Of a DNA stretch of 13,792 nt, positions 1 through 6,321 are shown piece after piece; position 1 is the stretch's first letter, and every line of letters starts with the position of its first letter. The notes beneath the pieces were generated by a model. The model did no database searches. It was not told the DNA's origin and saw only the letters and a list, made by a program, of their open reading frames with translations. Source of the DNA: an uncultured Bacteroidota bacterium (GTDB lineage Bacteria; Bacteroidota; Bacteroidia; Chitinophagales; Chitinophagaceae); assembly GCA_903847655.1 (NCBI GenBank), contig CAINEG010000004.1:1-13792 (forward strand), read 5' to 3'. The translations under genes were made by a program, and so were the position numbers.

Positions 1-36
1 ACCCGAAGGTCGGAGGTTCGATCCCTTCCCTCGCAA
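1..36 (+). tRNA. Initiator tRNA-fMet, 3' part only (5' half lies outside the window)
   Basis: Base 1 corresponds to tRNA position 38. Bases 2-6 (CCCGA) are the 3' strand of the anticodon stem, 7-11 (AGGTC) the variable loop, 12-16 and 24-28 the T stem (GGAGG with CCTTC, one G-U pair), 17-23 the T loop TTCGATC, 29-35 (CCTCGCA) the acceptor 3' strand and 36 the discriminator A. CCA is not encoded, since CAT follows. The anticodon is just outside the window, so identity is inferred. CCCGA-AGGTC is identical to the same region of E. coli tRNA-fMet, the run of C gives the three G:C pairs typical of initiators, and A at position 72 would leave the diagnostic C1-A72 mismatch. An elongator tRNA is less likely. 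Confidence 0.8.
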
Positions 37-43
37 CATCATC

Positions 44-78
44 CCGCTCCCGATTCCTATCGAGAGCGGATTTTTTTT
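44..78 (+). terminator. Rho-independent terminator after tRNA-fMet
   Basis: CCGCTC (44-49) pairs with GAGCGG (64-69) and CGAT (51-54) with ATCG (59-62) around the loop TCCT, with one internal C/A mismatch. An eight-T run (71-78) follows. This separates the tRNA transcript from era. Confidence 0.85.
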
Positions 79-82
79 GTAG

Positions 83-90
83 TAAGTTTG
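83..90 (+). promoter_or_regulatory. Candidate -7 element for era
   Basis: TAAGTTTG matches the Bacteroidota -7 consensus TAnnTTTG at every fixed position. It sits just after the tRNA terminator and 44 bp before the era ATG. No TTG is seen 19-21 bp upstream, where the terminator stem lies, so only half of the promoter is supported. Confidence 0.45.
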
Positions 91-134
91 CATAGTAAAA
101 GGGGTAAATTAAAGGGATAAATCATCAAAATAGA

Positions 135-1004
135 ATGAAAGCAGGGTTTGTAAACATATTTGGAAGGCCAAATGCTGGTAAAAGCACTTTACTGAACGCC
201 ATCATGGGCGAGAAAATGGCCATTGTCTCCTCCAAGGTACAAACTACACGCCATCGCATTAAGGCCTTTTTAAACAAGGAAAACGAGTACCAGATCATCT
301 TTTCAGACACACCCGGTATTATCGACCCTAAATACAAGCTGCACGAGAAAATGATGGGGGCGGTTAAAAGCGCCTTGGAAGATGCCGATGTGGCTTTATT
401 GATGGTGGATATGCGTGACGATATCAAGGAATTGGATGAATTATTCGCTTCTTTAAAGCTAAAAGTACCCTGCGTGGTGGTCTTAAATAAGTCAGATTTG
501 GCAGTGGGCACCCAGGTAAAAGAGGCAGTTACCTTTTTCAAGGACAAGCCTTACTGTACTAAAACTATTTCAGTTAGTGCATTGAATAAGAGTGATATAG
601 AGCGGTTATTGAAACTTGTCATTGAAATGATTCCGGAAGGAGTTCCTTTTTATAGTGAGGATGATTTAAGTGATTTGCCTACCAAGTTCTTTGTTAGTGA
701 GCTTGTTCGTGAAAAGATCTACCAGTTATTTGGGGAGGAGATTCCTTACCATACAGCAGTGCTGGTGAACTCTTTTAAGCAACAGCCCTTATTGATTAAG
801 ATACAGGCCGATATTATTGTCAATAGAGAAACCCAAAAGGCCATTATTATAGGGGAGAAAGGAAAGATGATTAAGGAAATTGGCACATTGGCTAGGAAGG
901 ACATTGAAGATTTCATAGGCTCTAAGGTGTACTTGGAATTGTTTGTAAAGGTGAAGCCTAAGTGGAGAGACAATGAGTCTAAATTAAAAGAATTTGGGTA
1001 CTAA
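135..1004 (+). CDS. era: GTPase Era
   Basis: Era is an essential KH-domain GTPase that binds the 3' end of 16S rRNA and helps mature the 30S subunit, acting in the cytoplasm and at the inner membrane face. The 289-residue product is of normal family length. The N-terminal G domain shows the P-loop GRPNAGKS (residues 10-17), QTTRHR around 36-41 for switch I, DTPG (58-61), NKSD (118-121) and the SAL motif (148-150). The C-terminal type II KH domain carries the GxxG loop GEKG (240-243) within an IIGEKGKMIKEIG stretch. The ATG at 135 places the P-loop at the usual distance from the N-terminus. No Shine-Dalgarno is visible, as is usual for the phylum. It is followed after 81 bp by the paralogous GTPase gene der. 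The assignment is secure from motifs and length. Confidence 0.97.
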   Translation: MKAGFVNIFGRPNAGKSTLLNAIMGEKMAIVSSKVQTTRHRIKAFLNKENEYQIIFSDTPGIIDPKYKLHEKMMGAVKSALEDADVALLMVDMRDDIKELDELFASLKLKVPCVVVLNKSDLAVGTQVKEAVTFFKDKPYCTKTISVSALNKSDIERLLKLVIEMIPEGVPFYSEDDLSDLPTKFFVSELVREKIYQLFGEEIPYHTAVLVNSFKQQPLLIKIQADIIVNRETQKAIIIGEKGKMIKEIGTLARKDIEDFIGSKVYLELFVKVKPKWRDNESKLKEFGY

Positions 1005-1033
1005 TTAGTTTGAATATTAATATTGTTAAAGTA

Positions 1034-1065
1034 TTGATATTGAATTAATTAAAATAGTATAATTG
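1034..1065 (+). promoter_or_regulatory. Candidate promoter for der
   Basis: A TTG (1034-1036) lies 21 bp upstream of TATAATTG (1058-1065), which matches TAnnTTTG at five of six fixed positions. The region is extremely AT-rich, so chance matches are easy. The predicted start of transcription would fall about 15 bp before the der ATG. Read-through from era is an equally good explanation. Confidence 0.3.
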
Positions 1066-1085
1066 AATATTAAATATAAATTATT

Positions 1086-2423
1086 ATGAGCTATACAGTG
1101 GCAATTGTTGGAAGGCCAAACGTAGGAAAAAGCACTTTGTTTAATCGTTTCTTAGAGGAGCGTAAAGCCATCGTGGATGATATTAGCGGTGTTACAAGAG
1201 ACCGTCAATACGGGGTAACTGAATGGGCGGGTAAAACCTTTAACGTAATTGATACGGGTGGTTTTGTACCTGATTCTCGCGATATGTTTGAAACCGAGAT
1301 TCGCAAGCAGGTAAAGATTGCCATAGATGAAGCCAATGCCATTATTTTTATGGTGGATGCTGCTGTAGGTTTGACCGATTTAGATGCTTCCATGGCAGAT
1401 ATGTTGAGAAGAAGTACCAAACCAGTTTATGTTTGTGTGAATAAGGTAGATAATTCAACCCGTGCTTTAGAAGGAACCGAGTTTTACGGAATGGGCTTTG
1501 AACATAATTACTTCGTGAGTTCTATTTCTGGTAGTGGTACAGGTGAATTATTAGATGCGGTTACAGATGGCATTAAAGAAGCACAACCCATCAGTGATGA
1601 TACCGAATTACCGGAGGGCACCGAAGAGGCCTTGCCAATACCAAAGATTGCCATTATGGGTCAACCCAATGTGGGCAAATCTAGCTTACTGAATGCCATG
1701 ATTGGTCAGGATAGAACCATTGTGAGTGATATTGCAGGCACTACCCGCGATACCATACATACCCATTACAATATGTTCCAAAAGGACTTTATCTTGATTG
1801 ATACGGCTGGAATTAGACGTAAAAACAAAGAAAAAGACGATTTAGAATTTTATTCCATCATCAGGGCCATCAAGGCCATGGATGAGGCTGATGTTTGTTT
1901 ATTGGTCATTGATGCGACCAAGGGGGTCACCGCACAGGATTTAAGCATATTTAGTCTTGCATCTAAGAAAGGCAAGGGGATTGTGGTTTTAGTGAATAAA
2001 TGGGATTTAGTAGATAAGGAAACCAATACGGCCCGTGATTATGAAAAAGTGGTCAAAGACAAACTGGCACCTTTCACTGATGTGCCGGTATTGTTTATCT
2101 CGGCAGTGGAGAAAACCCGTATTTTCAAAGCCATTGAATTAGCATTGGAAGTCTTTGATAATAAGCACCGTAAAGTGGCTACTTCAAAATTAAATGACAT
2201 CATGTTGAAGTCTATTTTGAAGTACCAAGCACCGGTAGTCAGAGGCCATGTGATCAAAATCAAATATGTGTCTCAATTGCCAACTAGGGTACCTAGTTTT
2301 GCCTTTTTTACCAATTTCCCAGACGATATTAAAGTGCCTTACCGAAACTACCTCGAAAATCAATTGAGGCTCAATTTTAAGTTTACCGGTGTGCCCATTA
2401 GGATCTATTTTAGAAAAAAATAG
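1086..2423 (+). CDS. der: Tandem-domain GTPase Der (EngA)
   Basis: Der is a double-GTPase needed for 50S subunit assembly. The 445-residue product has the full family layout. G domain 1 has GRPNVGKS (9-16), DTGG (56-59) and NKVD (119-122). An acidic linker spans about 166-184. G domain 2 has GQPNVGKS (192-199), DTAG (239-242), NKWD (304-307) and SA at 339-340. A KH-like C-terminal domain runs from about 355 to the basic end RKK. In this family the KH-like domain packs between the G domains and contacts rRNA. The start ATG at 1086 puts the first P-loop at residue 9, as in homologues. It lies 81 bp after era on the same strand. No convincing terminator follows the TAG at 2421-2423, so some transcripts may run into the lipoprotein gene. 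Nothing is truncated or unusual. Confidence 0.97.
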   Translation: MSYTVAIVGRPNVGKSTLFNRFLEERKAIVDDISGVTRDRQYGVTEWAGKTFNVIDTGGFVPDSRDMFETEIRKQVKIAIDEANAIIFMVDAAVGLTDLDASMADMLRRSTKPVYVCVNKVDNSTRALEGTEFYGMGFEHNYFVSSISGSGTGELLDAVTDGIKEAQPISDDTELPEGTEEALPIPKIAIMGQPNVGKSSLLNAMIGQDRTIVSDIAGTTRDTIHTHYNMFQKDFILIDTAGIRRKNKEKDDLEFYSIIRAIKAMDEADVCLLVIDATKGVTAQDLSIFSLASKKGKGIVVLVNKWDLVDKETNTARDYEKVVKDKLAPFTDVPVLFISAVEKTRIFKAIELALEVFDNKHRKVATSKLNDIMLKSILKYQAPVVRGHVIKIKYVSQLPTRVPSFAFFTNFPDDIKVPYRNYLENQLRLNFKFTGVPIRIYFRKK

Positions 2424-2459
2424 AATTTAGTCGGCTTTTTGGGGCTATGAAAAAAAATA

Positions 2460-2489
2460 TTGTTAAAATTTGGCATATTTCTACATATG
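2460..2489 (+). promoter_or_regulatory. Candidate promoter for the repeat lipoprotein
   Basis: TTG (2460-2462) is followed after 19 bp by TACATATG (2482-2489), which matches TAnnTTTG at five of six fixed positions. The spacing is right for Bacteroidota sigma-ABfr promoters. It would give a leader of roughly 40 nt, ending in an A-rich stretch before the ATG at 2538. Confidence 0.4.
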
Positions 2490-2537
2490 GAATATCTTCG
2501 CCGACGTTATTTGATATCAAACTTTAAACAAAACAAA

Positions 2538-2708
2538 ATGAAAAAAGTATTCGCAATTTTCGCTATCGCTGCATTAGCTGCTTGTGGTGGTGCTTCAACT
2601 GAACCTGCAACTGATACAGCTGCTGCTGCAACTGTTGATACTGCTGCTGCTGCAACTGTTGACACTGCTGCTGCTGCAACAGTTGATACTGCTGCTAAAG
2701 CAAAGTAA
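2538..2708 (+). CDS. Small Ala/Thr-rich repeat lipoprotein
   Basis: The 56-residue product starts with a short lipoprotein signal, MKKVFAIFAIAALAAC, whose lipobox LAAC puts the acylated cysteine at residue 16. The mature part, about 40 residues, is almost only Ala, Thr, Asp and Val. It contains the octapeptide DTAAAATV three times (26-33, 34-41, 42-49) and ends DTAAKAK. The reading frame is open further upstream to 2460, but that would bury the signal peptide, so the ATG at 2538 is chosen. It sits after an A-rich leader (acaaaacaaa). The gene appears monocistronic, with a candidate promoter upstream and a strong terminator downstream. Short Ala-rich lipoproteins of this type are common in Bacteroidota but have no assigned function that I know of. 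No function is proposed beyond membrane anchoring, and after Gly+2 there is no obvious surface-export signal. Confidence 0.85.
   Translation: MKKVFAIFAIAALAACGGASTEPATDTAAAATVDTAAAATVDTAAAATVDTAAKAK
2613..2708 (+). repeat. 24-bp tandem repeat inside the lipoprotein gene
   Basis: Three full 24-bp units (2613-2636, 2637-2660, 2661-2684) and a diverged fourth (2685-2708) each begin GATAC or GACAC and contain GCTGCTGCTGCAAC. Differences are a few silent third-position changes. The unit is a whole number of codons, so gain or loss of copies keeps the frame and changes the protein by eight residues. Confidence 0.9.
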
Positions 2709-2747
2709 TTTAAGAAGTTATAGCAATATAACTTTTTACAAGAAATT

Positions 2748-2778
2748 CCTTCCCGAGCAATCGGGAAGGTTTTTTTTT
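2748..2778 (+). terminator. Strong Rho-independent terminator after the lipoprotein gene
   Basis: A perfect 9-bp stem, CCTTCCCGA (2748-2756) with TCGGGAAGG (2761-2769), encloses a GCAA tetraloop and is followed by nine T residues (2770-2778). It lies 40 bp after the lipoprotein stop codon and isolates that gene from lon. Confidence 0.93.
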
Positions 2779-2803
2779 GGCATCAATATTGCCTTAATGG
2801 GGT

Positions 2804-2832
2804 AGCTTGGGTTCCAAGCTGGAAGGCCTTGG
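2804..2832. repeat. Nested inverted repeats upstream of lon
   Basis: AGCTTGG (2804-2810) and CCAAGCT (2814-2820) are perfect 7-bp arms around GTT. The right arm is also part of TTCC-AAGCT-GGAA (2812-2824). Its CCAAG (2814-2818) could instead pair with CTTGG (2828-2832). The structures are mutually exclusive and overlap the candidate -33 element of lon. They could be an operator or alternative RNA hairpins. No known motif such as CIRCE is recognised. Confidence 0.45.
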
Positions 2833-2859
2833 GCAATTATGCCATTTTGACTATATTTT
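2829..2859 (+). promoter_or_regulatory. Candidate promoter for lon
   Basis: TTG (2829-2831) lies 20 bp upstream of TATATTTT (2852-2859), which matches TAnnTTTG except for the last base. It would start transcription only some 5-10 nt before the GTG at 2872, an unusually short leader. That weakens the call, although no other lon start is available nearby. Confidence 0.35.
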
Positions 2860-2871
2860 AAAAAACAAACA

Positions 2872-5277
2872 GTGGATAAGACATTTCTATTTAAGGGGGA
2901 GGAAGAAAACGAGTTTATACCTTTATTTTCTTTTAATGAACAAGAGGAGGAAAATGAGCCTGAATTGATCATAGACGATCTATTGCCTATTCTGCCTTTG
3001 CGCAATACCGTATTATTTCCAGGGGTGGTGATTCCAATTACAGTGGGAAGAGACAAGAGCATTCAAGCGGTGAAAGCTGCCTATGCCAAAGACAAATTAA
3101 TAGGGGTGCTTTCTCAAAAAGATGGCAATATTGAAGATCCTACACCGGCCGATTTATGTTCCATTGGCACCGTTGCAAAAATCATTAAGATGATTAAAAT
3201 GCAAGACGGGGGCACCACTATAATTATTCAAGGAAAAAAAAGATTTGAGCTTTTGGCCATGAAGGAGGAAGATCCTTTTTTCAAAGCCAGCATCAAAGTA
3301 TTGGTGGAAGAAAAATTAGGTAAGGAAGATCAAAACTTTCAAGCCTATTTAGCGAATATCAAAGATTTAGCTACACAGATCATTCAGTTGTCGCCCAATT
3401 TCCCTTCAGAGGCGGCCATGATTTTAAAGAACATTGAGAATCCTGTTTTCTTAATCAATTTTGTGAGCAGCAATTTGAATGTGGAGATCAATGAGAAGCA
3501 AGGTTTGCTCGAAGAAAATAGCCTTAAATTAAGAGCCGAAAAATTAATTCAATTTCTACAACAAGAATTACAATTTGTAGAATTAAAAAATAAGGTAGCC
3601 AATAAAACACGCACCGAAATTGACAAGCAACAACGTGATTACTTTTTACAACAACAATTAAAAAGCATCAAGGATGAATTGGGCGGAGATCCCAATGAAC
3701 GCGAAGTAGCAGAAATGAAAAAGAAAGCCGATGGTAAGAAATGGCCTGAGGCTGCCAAAAAATTATTTCAAAATGGGTTGGAGAAATTAGAAAGGATGCA
3801 TCCAAGCACCCCAGATTATTCTGTGGTGTACAATCATTTGGATTTATTATTAGACCTTCCTTGGGAAGAATATACAGCCGACAATTATGATTTAAAAAAT
3901 GCCAAGAAAGTTTTAGACGCGGATCATTACGGCATGGGTAAAATCAAAAACAGAATATTAGAGTATTTAGCCGTGCTTAAAATAAAAGGGGACATGAAAA
4001 GTCCAATTTTATGTTTTTTAGGCCCTCCAGGCATTGGTAAAACTTCTTTAGGAAAATCTATTGCACATGCCATTGGTCGAAAATACATTCGCGTTAGCCT
4101 AGGTGGCTTACACGATGAAAGTGAAATTAGAGGCCATCGTAAAACCTATATTGGCGCCATGCCTGGTAGAATCATTCAAAGTCTTAGAAAAATTAAAACG
4201 TCCAATCCTGTGATGATATTGGATGAGATTGATAAAATTGGCAGCGATCACAGAGGAGATCCTTCCTCGGCTTTATTAGAAGTATTGGATCCTGAACAGA
4301 ATCATAGTTTTTATGATAATTATTTAGAATCAGAATACGATTTAAGTAAAACTTTATTCATTGCTACCGCTAATGACATTAGCCGCATTCAACCTGCTTT
4401 AAGAGATCGTTTAGAAATTATTGATTTAAGTGGTTATGCTGTTGAAGAAAAAGTAGAAATTGCCAAAAGGCATTTATTGCCTAAACAAAGGTCCGCACAT
4501 GGTTTAGAAAAAATAAACTTTAAAGTATTGGACAATGTACTAGAAAAAGTAATTGAAGATTATACCAGAGAAAGTGGGGTGCGTGAATTGGATCGTCAAT
4601 TAGCATCCATCATGCGTTATCAAGCCAAGGAGTTGGCCTATAAAAACAAAGTAAAACCTACGGTGACTAAATCCGATTTACATAAAATTTTAGGACAAGC
4701 CAGGTACAGCAATGAAATTTATAAAACAGTCAACATGCCCGGGGTTGCCGTTGGATTGGCATGGACTTATGTAGGGGGTGATATTTTATTTATTGAAGTA
4801 TTGTTGGCCGATGGCAAGGGCGGTATGAAATTAACCGGCAATTTGGGTAATGTAATGAAAGAAAGTGCAGACACAGCTTTCACTTATTTGCAAAGCAATG
4901 CCAAAAAGATAGGGGTAGATCCTGCTTTGTTTACCACCAAATCGGTGCACATACATGTGCCCGAAGGAGCCGTACCTAAAGATGGTCCGAGTGCGGGCAT
5001 TACCATGCTTACTGCATTAGCTTCTGCTTTTACCGGTAGAAAAGTAAAACCTTATTTAGCCATGACCGGGGAAATTACTTTGCGTGGCCAAGTATTACCA
5101 GTAGGGGGCATTAAGGAAAAAATATTGGCTGCAAAAAGATCAGGCATGAAAGAAATTATTCTTTGCTGGCAAAACGAAAAGGACATCAACGAAATTGACC
5201 ATACTTTTATCAAAGGGCTCAATTTTCATTATGTCAAAACCATGCAGCAAGTGCTTGATTTGGCTTTGGTGGGTTAA
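2872..5277 (+). CDS. lon: ATP-dependent protease Lon
   Basis: Lon is the cytoplasmic homo-oligomeric AAA+ serine protease that degrades misfolded and regulatory proteins. The 801-residue product is a complete LonA. An acidic N-terminal extension (about 1-35) precedes the substrate-binding LonN domain, which begins around [15 protein letters not shown] helical middle region follows to about 340. The AAA+ module has Walker A GPPGIGKT (384-391) and Walker B VMILDEID (447-454). The protease domain has catalytic Ser707 in DGPSAG and Lys750 in GGIKEK, completing the Ser-Lys dyad. Translation must begin at GTG 2872, because the next in-frame Met is far inside LonN and homologues have a similar acidic start. 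The strong terminator upstream and nested palindromes at 2804-2832 suggest separate control. porQ follows after 17 bp and is probably co-transcribed, an order seen in other Bacteroidota. Confidence 0.97.
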   Translation: MDKTFLFKGEEENEFIPLFSFNEQEEENEPELIIDDLLPILPLRNTVLFPGVVIPITVGRDKSIQAVKAAYAKDKLIGVLSQKDGNIEDPTPADLCSIGTVAKIIKMIKMQDGGTTIIIQGKKRFELLAMKEEDPFFKASIKVLVEEKLGKEDQNFQAYLANIKDLATQIIQLSPNFPSEAAMILKNIENPVFLINFVSSNLNVEINEKQGLLEENSLKLRAEKLIQFLQQELQFVELKNKVANKTRTEIDKQQRDYFLQQQLKSIKDELGGDPNEREVAEMKKKADGKKWPEAAKKLFQNGLEKLERMHPSTPDYSVVYNHLDLLLDLPWEEYTADNYDLKNAKKVLDADHYGMGKIKNRILEYLAVLKIKGDMKSPILCFLGPPGIGKTSLGKSIAHAIGRKYIRVSLGGLHDESEIRGHRKTYIGAMPGRIIQSLRKIKTSNPVMILDEIDKIGSDHRGDPSSALLEVLDPEQNHSFYDNYLESEYDLSKTLFIATANDISRIQPALRDRLEIIDLSGYAVEEKVEIAKRHLLPKQRSAHGLEKINFKVLDNVLEKVIEDYTRESGVRELDRQLASIMRYQAKELAYKNKVKPTVTKSDLHKILGQARYSNEIYKTVNMPGVAVGLAWTYVGGDILFIEVLLADGKGGMKLTGNLGNVMKESADTAFTYLQSNAKKIGVDPALFTTKSVHIHVPEGAVPKDGPSAGITMLTALASAFTGRKVKPYLAMTGEITLRGQVLPVGGIKEKILAAKRSGMKEIILCWQNEKDINEIDHTFIKGLNFHYVKTMQQVLDLALVG

Positions 5278-5294
5278 ATCCCTAGCTTTGTTTT

Positions 5295-6317
5295 ATGAGC
5301 AGGTATTTCATGCAAAAGCAAGTATTTTTTATTATTGGAGTAGTTTTATCTTCTTTTAGCTTAATGGCTCAAAATACAGGGGGCAATGCTACCTATAATT
5401 TTCTTACACTTCCCTACAGTGCCAAGGCTTCTGCCTTGGGTGGTATGAACATTAGCTCCATGGGCAACGATCTTGGCTTGGCCATGTTCAATCCTTCTTT
5501 ATTGTCTGAGAAGATGGATGGCGATTTACATCTAAGCATTCGTCCTTATTACGCCAATATTCAACAATATGATTTTAGTGGCGCTAATTTATGGGCTAAG
5601 AAAAAATGGGTAATCGGTTGGGGTGTCCATTACATGGATTATGGGATCATTAAAATGACGGATGCTGCAGGTAATGAATTAGGCAATTTTAGACCCAATG
5701 ATTATGCTGCTCAAATTTCATTGGCTACCCATTACATTAAAAATGTACAATTAGGTGCAAGCCTTAAATGGATTCAGTCTAATTATGGAGTATACAAATC
5801 CAATGCATTGGCCATGGACATTGCTTTGCGTTATACTTCTTCCAATGAATTAAATCAAGCCAGTATTTTATTGAGCAATATTGGCACACAATTAAAAACT
5901 TACACGGTTAAAGAAGACTTGCCTTTTAATTTAATTATCGGCTGGTCCAAAAAATTAGAAAAAGCGCCTATTCAATTTTCAGTGACTGCGCAAAGAGTAT
6001 CTGTTTGGAACAATACCTATTATGATGCCAGTTTTGCGAATCAAGAAGGCTATAAAACACCAGGTAGTTTACAAAATTTATTCAACCATCTATTGCTTGG
6101 TACAGAAGTATATATTGGCAATCAAGTTGATATTGATTTTGGTTATAATTTTATTCGCAGGTTTGATTTAAACATAGAAAATCAACAAAATTGGTTCAAT
6201 GGATTTAGTGCAGGTTTAGGTGTAAAGTTGCCGCGCACTAAAATTCAATATGGGAATGCTTTTTTTCAAAGAAATTTATACCATCACTTCTCTGTCTTTT
6301 ATTCACTCAAAAGATAA
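5295..6317 (+). CDS. porQ: Type IX secretion system protein PorQ
   Basis: PorQ is an outer-membrane beta-barrel accessory of the type IX secretion system, associated in studied species with the PorV/PorU attachment complex that processes secreted cargo. The 340-residue product has a Sec signal peptide with likely cleavage after LMA (residues 23-25) before QNTGG. A PorQ-like N-terminal signature follows, with NATYNFLTLPYSAKASALGG and FNPSLLSEKMDG. The rest is the alternating short-strand pattern of a FadL/PorV-type barrel, ending in SVFYSLKR. ATG 5295 is taken as start, but ATG 5310 (MQKQVFFIIG) gives an equally good signal peptide. It lies 17 bp after lon, and its stop is 4 bp from the stop of the convergent penicillin-binding protein gene. 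Assignment rests on remembered family patterns rather than a search. A generic PorV/FadL-like barrel is the alternative. Confidence 0.88.
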   Translation: MSRYFMQKQVFFIIGVVLSSFSLMAQNTGGNATYNFLTLPYSAKASALGGMNISSMGNDLGLAMFNPSLLSEKMDGDLHLSIRPYYANIQQYDFSGANLWAKKKWVIGWGVHYMDYGIIKMTDAAGNELGNFRPNDYAAQISLATHYIKNVQLGASLKWIQSNYGVYKSNALAMDIALRYTSSNELNQASILLSNIGTQLKTYTVKEDLPFNLIIGWSKKLEKAPIQFSVTAQRVSVWNNTYYDASFANQEGYKTPGSLQNLFNHLLLGTEVYIGNQVDIDFGYNFIRRFDLNIENQQNWFNGFSAGLGVKLPRTKIQYGNAFFQRNLYHHFSVFYSLKR

Positions 6318-6321
6318 TCCA

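Noticed and set aside
125..547. 140-codon frame antisense to era
   Set aside because: Composition is Ser/Thr/Ala-rich as expected from the complement of an AT-rich coding region. It overlaps the intact P-loop region of era and has no leader.
2409..2460. Terminator after der (GGCTTTTTGGGGCT followed by A-rich tract)
   Set aside because: No stem longer than a few base pairs forms, and the downstream run is A rather than T on the coding strand.
2460..2537. Upstream extension of the small lipoprotein frame to ATG 2460 or ATG 2490
   Set aside because: It would add 18-26 residues, including RRR, before a clear lipoprotein signal peptide and overlap the candidate promoter. ATG 2538 gives a textbook lipobox.
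2613..2708. CRISPR-like array
   Set aside because: The 24-bp units are contiguous with no spacers and are in frame inside a coding sequence.
2584..2805. Leu/Gln-rich frame overlapping the lipoprotein repeat
   Set aside because: It is the +1 frame of the GCTGCTGCTGCA repeat and runs through the terminator hairpin, so it is a by-product of the repeat.
2804..2820. CIRCE-type heat-shock operator before lon
   Set aside because: CIRCE is TTAGCACTC-N9-GAGTGCTAA. The palindrome here has a different sequence and a 3-base spacer.
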